From the NCBI GenBank assembly GCA_039545355.1, contig BCJJ01000080.1, positions 1-28,695 of the forward strand: DNA of 28,695 bases, in the 5' to 3' direction. Numbering within the stretch: the stretch's first letter is position 1; every line of letters starts with the position of its first letter. Source of the DNA: Trichosporon coremiiforme (Eukaryota; Basidiomycota; Tremellomycetes; Trichosporonales; Trichosporonaceae). Positions 21,501 to 28,695 of this stretch are shown piece after piece. Under the pieces are notes generated by a model that saw only the letters and a program-made list of their open reading frames with translations, searched no databases and was not told the DNA's origin. Both the position numbers and the translations under genes were made by a program.

Positions 21501-23861
21501 GACGGCATCAGTGCGACTCTACTTGATGTCGCGAGCGGCGACTCGCAGGCGCTCGACGAGCGTTTGTCCGCAGAGCCCCGCTCGCCAGGGCAGGATTTGG
21601 TTGACGGCCTGACGTCGCTGCGTCTCGTCGCCCCGACACTCGACGTGGCACTGCACCCGCAGCTCGTGTCGCTGATCGCACCCCTCATCGTCGCTCTGCA
21701 GTCGTCCTTTGCGGTCATCCGCAACGCTGCCGCCCGCACCTTGGCAGTGCTTTGCGCCGTTGCCACCGAGGAGGGCATGCGGCATGTCGTGGACGACGTC
21801 GTGCCGCTCGTCGGCGACGCCACGAATGTTTATGCCCGCCAGGGCGCCGTCGAGGCGATCCACCACATCATCAGGGAGCTCGACATCAAGGCGCTGCCGT
21901 ACGTGCTGTTCCTGATTGTTCCAGTCCTCGGTCGCATGAGCGACTCGGACGAGAGCACGCGCCTGCTGGCGACCGCGACGTTTGCATCGCTTGTCAAAAT
22001 GGTCCCGCTGGAGGCTGGTATCCCCGACCCACCCGGGTTTTCCGAAGAGATGCTCGCAAAGCGTGACGAGGAACGGCGGTTCCTGGCGCAGCTGTTGGAT
22101 GGCTCCCGCGCTGAAAGCTACGAGCTGCCGATCAACATCAAGGCAGACCTGCGCCAGTACCAAAAGGACGGCGTGAGTTGGCTGGCGTTCCTGGCCAAGT
22201 ATCAGCTGCATGGTATCCTGTGTGACGACATGGGTCTTGGCAAGTCGCTGCAGACAATCTGCATCGTAGGCAGCAAGCACCACGAGCGAGCCGCCCGGTA
22301 CAAGGCTACGAAGAGTGTCGACTCGGCGCATCTCCCGTCTCTCATCGTCTGCCCGCCGACGCTGACCGGACACTGGTACCACGAGATCCGCAAGTTTACA
22401 GACGAGCTCCGCCCCATGCAGTACGTCGGCAACGCGTCGCAGCGCGCCAGTCTCCGGCAGCACCTGAAAAAGTATGACGTCGTCATTACTTCGTACGAGG
22501 CCGTCCGCAACGACATTGCCGATCTCAGCCGGATGAACTGGCTGTACTGCGTCCTCGACGAGGGTCACGTCATCAAGAATGCCAAAACAAAGCTGTCGCA
22601 AGCTGTCAAACAGATTCGCTCTCAGCATCGTCTTTTGCTGTCGGGAACGCCGATTCAGAACAATGTCCTCGAGCTCTGGAGTTTGTTTGATTTCTTGATG
22701 CCTGGGTTCCTCGGATCAGAGCGCGCCTTCAACGAGCGCTTTTCCAAGCCGATTCTGGCGGATCGCGACGGCAAGGCGACTGCCAAGGAGCGTGAGGCCG
22801 CATCTGCTGCTCTCGAGGCGCTGCACAAGCAGGTCCTGCCATTCCTATTGCGACGACTGAAGGAGGACGTCCTCAGCGACCTGCCGCCAAAGATCATTCA
22901 GGACTACTACTGCGACCTGTCCGACCTGCAAAAGGTCATGTACGACGAGTTTTCCCTCTCGAACGCAGCGAAAGAGGCGGGCGAGTTTGCGTCGAGCGGT
23001 GGCGGCCAGACGCACGTGTTCCAGTCTCTGCAGTACCTGCGCAAGCTGTGCAACCACCCGGCACTCGTCCTCCGCGAGGACAAGCCAGCTCTTGCCAAGA
23101 TCGAGCAAAAGCTCGGCAAGGTACCGCCCCTGCACGACCTCAGCCACGCACCCAAGTTGGAGGCGCTGAAGCAGCTCCTGACGGACTGTGGCATCGGCCT
23201 CCCGCAGGTCGACAAGTCTGACCCGTCCGGGCCGTTCACCAGTTCGCACCGCGTGCTGATTTTCTGTCAGCTGCGACCGATGCTGGACCTCATCGAAAGC
23301 GACCTGTTCCGTTCGCATATGCCCACCGTGTCCTACATGCGTCTGGACGGCGCGACGGACCCGAGGAAACGGCACGCGATCGTCGAGACTTTCAACGCAG
23401 ACCCAAAGATTGACGTCTTGCTCTTGACCACAAGCGTCGGCGGTCTCGGCTTGAACCTGACGGGAGCCGACACGGTCATCTTTGTCGACCACGACTGGAA
23501 CCCGATGAAGGATCTGCAGGCGATGGATCGCGCGCACCGCCTCGGACAGAAAAAGGTCGTGAACGTGTATCGTCTGATCACGCGGGGCACCTTGGAGGAG
23601 AAGATTATGGGTCTTCAGCGCTTCAAGCTGAACATTGCCTCTAGCGTTGTGACCCAGCAAAACTCTGGTCTCGGCTCGATGAACACGGGCGAGGTGCTCG
23701 ACCTGTTCAAGGTCAGTGCCGATGGCGACGACACGAAAAAGCCAAAGCGGGACGCTTCGGGGCTCAGCATGTCCAAGGTCCTCGAGGGCCTCGAAGACTT
23801 GCCACCAGAGGACGAGTACGCCGAGCTGTCGCTCGACCATTTCCTCAGCAAAAATCAGTAG
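18558..23861 (+). CDS. MOT1: TBP-removing Snf2-family ATPase Mot1 (BTAF1)
   Basis: Uses ATP to strip TATA-binding protein from DNA and redistribute it in the nucleus. One uninterrupted frame of 1767 residues (yeast 1867). The N-terminal two-thirds is helical HEAT-repeat sequence that would hold TBP, interrupted by a charged linker with DVKPDVKPDVKPE near 240-252. The Snf2 engine starts near 1192 (LRQYQKDGVSWLAFLAKYQL): Walker A region DDMGLGKSLQT (about 1222), the Mot1-type DEGH box (about 1333), SGTPIQNNVLELWSLFDFLM (about 1360), LLTTSVGGLGLNLTGADTV and DRAHRLGQKK (about 1655). The bridge after it, GLQRFKLNIASSVVTQQN, is characteristic of Mot1. The ATG context (AACATGTCC) is good. Lack of introns contrasts with all neighbours. 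Confidence 0.97.
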   Translation: MSKLILLLDTGTSTLVRRTAAKQLADVALKTFSSLPTDDAWQDTLDTIAKIIPLLRSRSSETRNAAANALGLIAQALPAWEGSPEEEPSPIDPGDPFDVHAVACSNELLLASAGREYVAKPGPGDRAKRRKAMLGAVGMGGGLDMGSDMDAVLDDGDEGTTTPQTPENIFEGLSARQVAMLKRKKGNNMIEEANKMRRLNEKANGGPTSSETPTPRSTPKGTPQATPPRDVKPDIKSEPDVKPDVKPDVKPEAVVIDPGKKGGAVEAHEVQTLKLDAHGHSPWSAVVAELSGALTDSAWESRHGASLGITEVLRHSGSNIAAGYVGFLSALARRLLTLLTLDRFGDFVGDTVMAPVRETAAQALGILFKFESEAEAAEVHNALVDMVRQVWAKRGKAAEGLPRGDRFAWELRHAGLLGLKYEVVVRDTETIIRDIVSCALLSLREADDDVRTVAASALRPAAPDLVKLPEIGDILSTLWDCLGEGTDELGSSTAAVMDLLGALLGYSEVITLMTSSADQRSLISRIYAFIRHPIASVRLAVARALLVLMTVPNLPHDWIKSDVLSLLFQNLVLEDREDVRSVSAEALEAGFAGTALDETVGPKIDDLYSIAMTPVGVPLDEVLFVGRRVRGHDVDKAMFAGDMSLISTELVLETRIAAAKALASLRSYPHSFDDLVLVRNYLGSTNAHQVFLATTVIREWALKSRQEAVDADLASALIPLLAPPATYNEMTTMLQRMYDEVRALFSAFTTEGKVKRDRIPDLPSRVDPLGGADAFTLDTARRAVGPTFDALAKMLRGAHAKSALANLKDRQRKVLASIGYFSAMKDKLDVQVGAGIAGALIALGVMPPKLGPVVKAVMDGVKKEESELLQARAADSVGALVAFCCSPEFSAAVNPVDKVLKNLFTFLNSDVSVTPVFTPSTEGILSLKDAPAPTGKRGLPVPDETEEQIAARVTRRGALAALAAVAKRFSGSLFERVPRFWDGISATLLDVASGDSQALDERLSAEPRSPGQDLVDGLTSLRLVAPTLDVALHPQLVSLIAPLIVALQSSFAVIRNAAARTLAVLCAVATEEGMRHVVDDVVPLVGDATNVYARQGAVEAIHHIIRELDIKALPYVLFLIVPVLGRMSDSDESTRLLATATFASLVKMVPLEAGIPDPPGFSEEMLAKRDEERRFLAQLLDGSRAESYELPINIKADLRQYQKDGVSWLAFLAKYQLHGILCDDMGLGKSLQTICIVGSKHHERAARYKATKSVDSAHLPSLIVCPPTLTGHWYHEIRKFTDELRPMQYVGNASQRASLRQHLKKYDVVITSYEAVRNDIADLSRMNWLYCVLDEGHVIKNAKTKLSQAVKQIRSQHRLLLSGTPIQNNVLELWSLFDFLMPGFLGSERAFNERFSKPILADRDGKATAKEREAASAALEALHKQVLPFLLRRLKEDVLSDLPPKIIQDYYCDLSDLQKVMYDEFSLSNAAKEAGEFASSGGGQTHVFQSLQYLRKLCNHPALVLREDKPALAKIEQKLGKVPPLHDLSHAPKLEALKQLLTDCGIGLPQVDKSDPSGPFTSSHRVLIFCQLRPMLDLIESDLFRSHMPTVSYMRLDGATDPRKRHAIVETFNADPKIDVLLLTTSVGGLGLNLTGADTVIFVDHDWNPMKDLQAMDRAHRLGQKKVVNVYRLITRGTLEEKIMGLQRFKLNIASSVVTQQNSGLGSMNTGEVLDLFKVSADGDDTKKPKRDASGLSMSKVLEGLEDLPPEDEYAELSLDHFLSKNQ

Positions 23862-23948
23862 CATAGCATTTCATTCAACCTGCATTAGATACCCCATGTA
23901 CATGTAAATATCATGCATACAGCAAATCCAACCCTACAGACATACTTT

Positions 23949-24485
23949 TTACGACGAGCTTGGGCGCTTGTCTGCAGACGACAGCAGCTTTTGGTAAATC
24001 TCGTCCGCCGACATGTTGGTCAGCGTAATCGTCTCGTCCGGGCGGCCCTCTGGTCGTCAGCACAGTACCGCACTCTGCACTTCTTACGGAACGAGATGGT
24101 CATGGTCGGCTCCGCAAAGGGCGCTTCCGGGTTGCACTGCGGGTGGCGGCGGTCGCGGGGGTTCGGGACGCGCTCAACAACAAAGGGGAGCTCCGGGTTC
24201 GCATAGGCTATCCGGGAAGCAATCGTGCGGAGAAACTCGCTACAGTCAGCAGTGCTCGCGTGCCCAAGCTCACCGAGTGCCCATCTCGGGGGCTTGGGGG
24301 GTGTAGCTCAACTGCACAGCCTTGATGGCGCTGGGCAGAGGCTTGCTGCCCTGTCCAGTCTTCAGAGCGGCAATGGCGTCCTTGAGGGGCAGGCGGCGAA
24401 TAGCTTGGGGGCGCATGGTCGTTGTGGTTACGTCGAGGTCAACGTCGAGGTCGTTATTGTCGACGGAGAACGTCGGTGGATTCAT
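23949..24485 (-). CDS. Mitochondrial ribosomal protein, L51/S25/CI-B8 fold (mL61/Mrp49-like)
   Basis: Three exons (24485-24274, 24239-24088, 24049-23949) with introns of 34 and 38 nt give 154 residues. The pattern GSKPLPSAIKAVQLSYTPQA, then MGTREFLRTIASRIAYANP, ELPFVVERVPNP, a beta segment TMTISFQG and a final LTNMSADEIYQKLLSSA is that of the thioredoxin-like L51/S25/CI-B8 domain found in mitochondrial ribosomal proteins and complex I subunit NDUFA2. Length and the N-terminal RRLPLKDAIAALKTGQG favour a ribosomal protein such as mL61; mS25 is an alternative. It is divergent from ATP10 with 113 bp between starts, two mitochondrial genes sharing one promoter region. Confidence 0.78.
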
Positions 24486-24598
24486 CGGACTTTTCCCAAT
24501 GACGTGTCATCCGTATCAGTGTGGCGGATGGTTCCTAATCCGCTGATTAGGCGATTTCAGTCCGGCAACCTGAAAATGCAGTGAGAGCATCGTCCACC

Positions 24599-25652
24599 AT
24601 GAGCGTCTCTCGGATACCCCTGCGGCTACCCTCGACTGCGCGCCTGGCAGCGCCGCGACTGCCGTCGACTGTGCGGTTCGCCTCGTCTCAGACGCAACCG
24701 CCGCCCGAGAAGCCGCAGCCGCAGCCTGAGCAGCCCGAGTCCTCCAAGGCGTCCCGAGCGAAGGTCGCCTTCCTGTCGGGGACTTCGCCCGACCAGCCCG
24801 AGGTCAAGCCCGTCGGCACCAAGGACAAGGACCCGTACGCCGTTCCGCCGTTGAGCCGCCCGCTCGGCTCCACCAAGGCGCCGACGTCGACTCCGAAAAC
24901 GTGGGCCGAGAAGAAGGAGGAGCTGCTGGACCGAGATCGCCATAAGGCAAAGCGCAAGGCGCTGCTGAAGGAGGCGAGTCAGGGCTACTTTCACGACTAC
25001 AACCTGGCGAAGAAGGCGAACGGCGGCAAGCTCTGGGTTGCACCGCCGGTCCTCATCCGTGAAGACGTGAGTGCCCCGCCGGCTGAAGCTGACCGCAGCG
25101 TGCGCTGTACTTTCCCAACATCAGCGGCAAGGCTCTGACGAGCTCCACTGTGCACACGACGGACCTGCTGACGGGCAAGGTGTCGCTCGTCGCGATCCAG
25201 ACGACGCGCGTCAGTGAGGAGCACGTGCAGAGTTTCGTCGAGCCGGTGCTCGAGGACTGGGAGGGCCAGCCGGGCTTCCAATATATCATTGTCAGTCCTT
25301 TCTGCGTTCGCGCTGACTCCAGATCAACCACCAGGCGAACCCGCTAAAGTCGATGCTGCTGTCGTTTTTCGTGTCGTCGCTGAAGCGTACCGTCCCCGAG
25401 TCGCGGTGGCCGACGTATCTCTGCTCGTCGGGCGAGTGGAACCTGTTTGATGTAAGTCGTGTTCGGATCTCGTGCTGACGGCAGGTGACGCAACCCCTCG
25501 GCATCGAGAACCAGCTGCTCGGCTATGTCTACCTCGTCGACGAAAACTGCAAGATCCGCTGGGCCGGCTGCGCCACGGCCAAGCCAGAGGAGACGGAGAA
25601 TCTGCGCAAGTCGACTGCCGTGCTCATGAAGAGGATGAAGGAGTCGCGATAG
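24599..25652 (+). CDS. ATP10: Mitochondrial ATP synthase assembly factor Atp10
   Basis: A mitochondrial inner-membrane chaperone that helps assemble subunit 6 (Atp6) into the F0 sector. Four exons (24599-25066, 25099-25290, 25323-25451, 25485-25652) with introns of 32, 32 and 33 nt give 318 residues. The N-terminus is rich in Arg and Ser without early acids (SVSRIPLRLPSTARLAAPR), a mitochondrial presequence, followed by a Pro/Gln-rich linker. The conserved core follows: LIREDRALYFPNISGKAL, VSLVAIQTTRVSEEHVQSF, INHQANPLKSMLLSFF, the Atp10 block VPESRWPTYLCSSGEW, and GIENQLLGYVYLVDENCKIR with WAGCATAKPEE. The start at 24599 has an excellent context (CCACCATGAG); an in-frame ATG at 24581 is upstream. 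It converges on URA2, 127 bp separating the stops. Confidence 0.94.
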
Positions 25653-25779
25653 GAGCATGCACTAGAATGGCCGCGGACATGTCCTGACGACGCAAGCAAA
25701 AGTCTTCCCTGCAGCCATTACCGAACCAAGAATGCATGACCTATCTATTTTACTTTAATGCTGAGAATGATGCTAGAAA

Positions 25780-28695
25780 CTAAGCGCCGAGGACCATGGT
25801 CAGGAGCGCCATGCGGACAAAGAGACCGTAGCGCATCTGGCGGAAGTAGGCAGCGCGGCGCGAGTCAAAGTCGACCTCGGGGTCGATCTCGTTGACGCGG
25901 GGAAGGGGGTGCATGACGATGGCGCTCTCCTTGGCGCGCTTCAGAACGTCATTGTTGATAATGTACATGTCCTTGACGGCCTCGTACTCGGCGAGGCTCT
26001 CGAAGCGTTCCTTCTGGACGCGGGTCACGTACAGGACGTCGCTCTGCGCGATGCACTCGTCCAGGTTGGTGTACTCCTTCCAGGGAATGTTGGCGCGGCT
26101 CGCCTCCTGCTTGACATAGTCGGGCATGGCGAGCGACGGGGGCGAGACAAAGTTCAGGCTGACGTCGTAAAGCGACAGCAGCTTGACAAGCGAGTGCACG
26201 GTGCGGCCGTTCTTCAGGTCACCGATGAGGGTGATCGTGATGCCGTTGACGGAACCGAGCTCCTCACGGATACAGAACACGTCCAGGAGCGACTGGCTCG
26301 GGTGCTCGCCAATGCCGTCACCGGCGTTGACGATCGGGACGGGGCTGCACTTGGACGCGAGCTTGGCCGAGCCGACCTCGGGGTGGCGGAGCACAATGGC
26401 GTCGGCGTAGCAGCCGACTGTGCGGATCGTGTCCTGGAGCGACTCGCCCTTGAGGACGGAAGAGGCCGAAGCGGTGACCTGGACGACCTCACCACCACAG
26501 CGCTTCATGGCAGTCTCAAACGAGGCGGACGTGCGGGTCGACGGCTCGTAGAACAGCGTGCAGAGGACGCGGCCGCGGAGGGTGTCGACCGAACCGTGGC
26601 GCTCGACCTGGGTGCGCATCTCGGACGCGAGGTTGAAGAGCGCGTGCAGGTCGTCACGCGTAAACTGTTTGACGGAGAGAATGTCCTGGCGGGCGAACGC
26701 GGGGTGGGGCGCGAGCGAGGGCAGGGCCGGGGCAGGCGAGGTCTGCGCCGGAGGCTGGGCCGCAAGCGACATGAGCGAGGGCTGCGCGTGCGAGGGGGTG
26801 CCAGTGCCAGCGAGGCCAGCGGCGGCGGGGGGCGGCGACTGCAGCGAGACGCTGGGGCGCGAGGCACGCGAGAATGAGCCGCGGCCGCCGCGGGGTCCAG
26901 TCATGGAAACGTCGCGGCCTAGGGGCATCGAGAACGTGTTGCCGTCGAGGACGACCGAGTGGTTGTTGATGACGACACGGTGGACAGCACCGAGGACACC
27001 CTGGCCAGCAAGGGGCGACCAGTCGTCGCCGTCGGCCTCGAACAGCGAGGGGCGGTTGACCTCGACCTCGACGTAGGTCTGGGGCTGCTCGGTCAGGTCG
27101 AAAATGTTGCGCGGGTTCTCGCTGAGGCGGGTCGAGACGTCGTCAAGCGTGAGACGGCCCTGGGCGACGGCCGTCAGCAGAAGAGGGAGCGACTCCTCCA
27201 CACCGCTGCGGGCCGAGGCCTTCTTGCCGAGAGCCTGGCTGAGCTCGTAAGGCAGAACACCGACGGAGAAGACGTCAATGTTGGCGAGGTTGTCCCACAG
27301 CGCCTGCTGGTCCTCCTGGGTCGGGAGCACCTTGGCGGCCTCGGGGTAGTCGTGCTGCGAGTAGAACAGCGCGTAGATGGCAACGTCGCAAGTAACAGCG
27401 AGGCCTTTCTCCTTGGCGAGCGAAATCAGGGTGATGTCGTCGCGAGTGGAGACAGAGGCAATGTGAATGTTGCGGTTGTTCAGGCTCGCGAGCAGGAGGA
27501 TCGACGCGAGGTCGGTGCCGCGGGCGTCGGTAACGATGGGCTTGTCCTGGGGCCAGGCGGCAAAGTGCTGGGCGACGGACGCGACCTTGTTGACAGTGCT
27601 CAGGTTGTTGAACGGGATAAAGAGCGCCTTGGCACCGGCGGCAATGGCGTCGCCGAGACGCGAGGCATTGTCCTCGGTGGCAGCGACCGAGAAGAAGTAG
27701 TCGCAGTGGGCGGCGCCGGACGCGTTCTGCTGCGCCTTTTGCAGCGAGATTTCGTCCTCGACGGTCGACTTGAGGCCCTGGGGGACCATCTGAATAATGG
27801 TGAAGCCGCCCTTGATCGCGGCCTGGGTCGCCTCGCTGAAGTCGTCCGAGTTGGGCTCGGCGGCGCCGGGAACGAACGACTGGACGGACACGAGACCGGG
27901 GAAGGTGAAGGTCTCGTGCGAAGTCTTGTAGTCGACGCTGGAAATGTCAAACGCCGGCTTGCGGATGATGGCTTCGATGAAGAGCTTGGCGCACTTGACG
28001 TTCGTGATGAGGGGAACGGCAAAGTCGACAGCCATACGACGCGAGCGGTAGCCCTTGGAGATGTACGAGGCCGGGCGGCGGTAGCGGTTCTTTGACGGCA
28101 GGTTGATGTAGAGGTCAATGACATTGTTGGCGAGGTGCTGCGACAGCGAGTACTCGGCCTTCTGGGGGTCGCTCTCGTCGTCCTCGCCGAGCGCCTCGAG
28201 GTACTTGACGGGGATGCCGTGCTCCTGGATGAAGTCGGCGGTACCGGCAGTCGCGAACAGATTGTAGCCCATGCGGTGCAGCTTGTGCACGGATGGCAGC
28301 ATCTCGAGCTTCTCCTTGAAGGAACCGATCGAGAGTAGGACGTTCTTCTTGGGCGGGCGAATGCCGGTCGAGATGAGCGCTTTCAGGTAGGCGTCGTAGC
28401 GGTCCTTGCCGAAACAGGCGACCTCTCCGGTCGAAGCCATCTCGACACCGAGGATGGGGTCGGCACCGGACAGACGCGAGAAGGAGAACTGCGGGACCTT
28501 GACACCGACATAATTAGGGGGCATCTTGACGTCGGGGTAGGGGGTGACGGGGAGGCCGAGCATGACCTTGGTCGCAATCTCAATGGCATCGACGCCCGTA
28601 ACCTTGGACACGAAGGGGAACGAACGGGCGGCACGGAGGTTGCACTCGATGACCTTGATCTCGTTGTTCTTGGCGATGAACTGAATGTTGTACGG
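25780..28695 (-). CDS. URA2: Multifunctional pyrimidine enzyme (CPSase-ATCase), 3' part
   Basis: The C-terminal 971 residues of the carbamoyl-phosphate synthase/aspartate carbamoyltransferase fusion that starts de novo UMP synthesis; the 5' part lies beyond the right edge. From the edge: the end of the synthase domain ([20 protein letters not shown]), the allosteric MGS-like domain ([20 protein letters not shown]), and an inactive dihydroorotase-like domain ([16 protein letters not shown], without the metal-binding His-x-His). A Pro/Ala/Ser-rich linker follows, then aspartate carbamoyltransferase with [37 protein letters not shown] and [15 protein letters not shown], ending in [10 protein letters not shown]. 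No intron is seen. Regulation by UTP is known for yeast Ura2 but cannot be read here. Confidence 0.97.
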   Translation of the reverse strand, partial: PYNIQFIAKNNEIKVIECNLRAARSFPFVSKVTGVDAIEIATKVMLGLPVTPYPDVKMPPNYVGVKVPQFSFSRLSGADPILGVEMASTGEVACFGKDRYDAYLKALISTGIRPPKKNVLLSIGSFKEKLEMLPSVHKLHRMGYNLFATAGTADFIQEHGIPVKYLEALGEDDESDPQKAEYSLSQHLANNVIDLYINLPSKNRYRRPASYISKGYRSRRMAVDFAVPLITNVKCAKLFIEAIIRKPAFDISSVDYKTSHETFTFPGLVSVQSFVPGAAEPNSDDFSEATQAAIKGGFTIIQMVPQGLKSTVEDEISLQKAQQNASGAAHCDYFFSVAATEDNASRLGDAIAAGAKALFIPFNNLSTVNKVASVAQHFAAWPQDKPIVTDARGTDLASILLLASLNNRNIHIASVSTRDDITLISLAKEKGLAVTCDVAIYALFYSQHDYPEAAKVLPTQEDQQALWDNLANIDVFSVGVLPYELSQALGKKASARSGVEESLPLLLTAVAQGRLTLDDVSTRLSENPRNIFDLTEQPQTYVEVEVNRPSLFEADGDDWSPLAGQGVLGAVHRVVINNHSVVLDGNTFSMPLGRDVSMTGPRGGRGSFSRASRPSVSLQSPPPAAAGLAGTGTPSHAQPSLMSLAAQPPAQTSPAPALPSLAPHPAFARQDILSVKQFTRDDLHALFNLASEMRTQVERHGSVDTLRGRVLCTLFYEPSTRTSASFETAMKRCGGEVVQVTASASSVLKGESLQDTIRTVGCYADAIVLRHPEVGSAKLASKCSPVPIVNAGDGIGEHPSQSLLDVFCIREELGSVNGITITLIGDLKNGRTVHSLVKLLSLYDVSLNFVSPPSLAMPDYVKQEASRANIPWKEYTNLDECIAQSDVLYVTRVQKERFESLAEYEAVKDMYIINNDVLKRAKESAIVMHPLPRVNEIDPEVDFDSRRAAYFRQMRYGLFVRMALLTMVLGA

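Noticed and set aside
21519..22628. Long antisense open frames inside MOT1 (also 22845-23864) and URA2 (25909-26877, 26959-28095)
   Set aside because: They are mirror frames of high-GC3 coding sequence. The sense frames carry all the conserved motifs.
24290..24320. tRNA-like GTGTAGCTCAACTG on the plus strand
   Set aside because: It lies inside exon 1 of the mitochondrial ribosomal protein gene and no cloverleaf can be formed.

Overview
The window is nuclear DNA of a basidiomycete yeast, most likely a tremellomycete (Trichosporonales or a relative). This is inferred from the GC-rich coding sequence, the fungal gene set (GPI10, MOT1, ATP10, URA2 with a dead dihydroorotase-like domain), short intergenic gaps and dense GTGAGT/CTGAC/AG introns. 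The species cannot be named from sequence alone. I reconstructed 33 introns inside coding regions. All are 31-39 nt, and most carry a CTGAC-like branch site a few bases before the acceptor.

Layout. Positions 1-3780 hold no recognisable gene. They contain two clusters of a degenerate TTTCCCACGG repeat (about 40-890 and 2980-3665), each with an internal switch of orientation, and between them a second degenerate repeat (about 945-1235). Positions 3805-4121 (minus) look like a decayed or unrecognised gene. Then follow: an M20 carboxypeptidase S-like gene (4144-5949, minus); RPS12 (6449-6926, plus) with a 3'UTR intron that may carry a C/D snoRNA; GPI10/PIG-B (7209-9142, minus); a 1.3 kb gene-poor gap; a secreted glycine-rich protein made of two homologous halves that each end in KRSLxDLQ (10550-11407, plus); a Ser/Pro-rich coiled-coil protein (12208-13099, plus); TPI1 (13369-14232, minus); MLH1 (14607-16962, minus); a four-helix membrane protein (17086-18213, plus); MOT1 (18558-23861, plus, intronless); a mitochondrial ribosomal protein of the L51/S25/CI-B8 fold (23949-24485, minus); ATP10 (24599-25652, plus); and the 3' part of URA2 (25780 to beyond 28695, minus).

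Most genes are unrelated housekeeping functions: translation, glycolysis, mismatch repair, TBP control, GPI-anchor synthesis, pyrimidine synthesis and mitochondrial biogenesis. Two divergent pairs share very short promoters: MLH1 with the membrane protein (123 bp), and the mitochondrial ribosomal protein with ATP10 (113 bp). The second pair links two mitochondrial genes. The most unusual signals are the uniformly tiny introns, the possible snoRNA in the only long intron, the duplicated KR-peptide secreted protein and the inverted repeat clusters at the left end.
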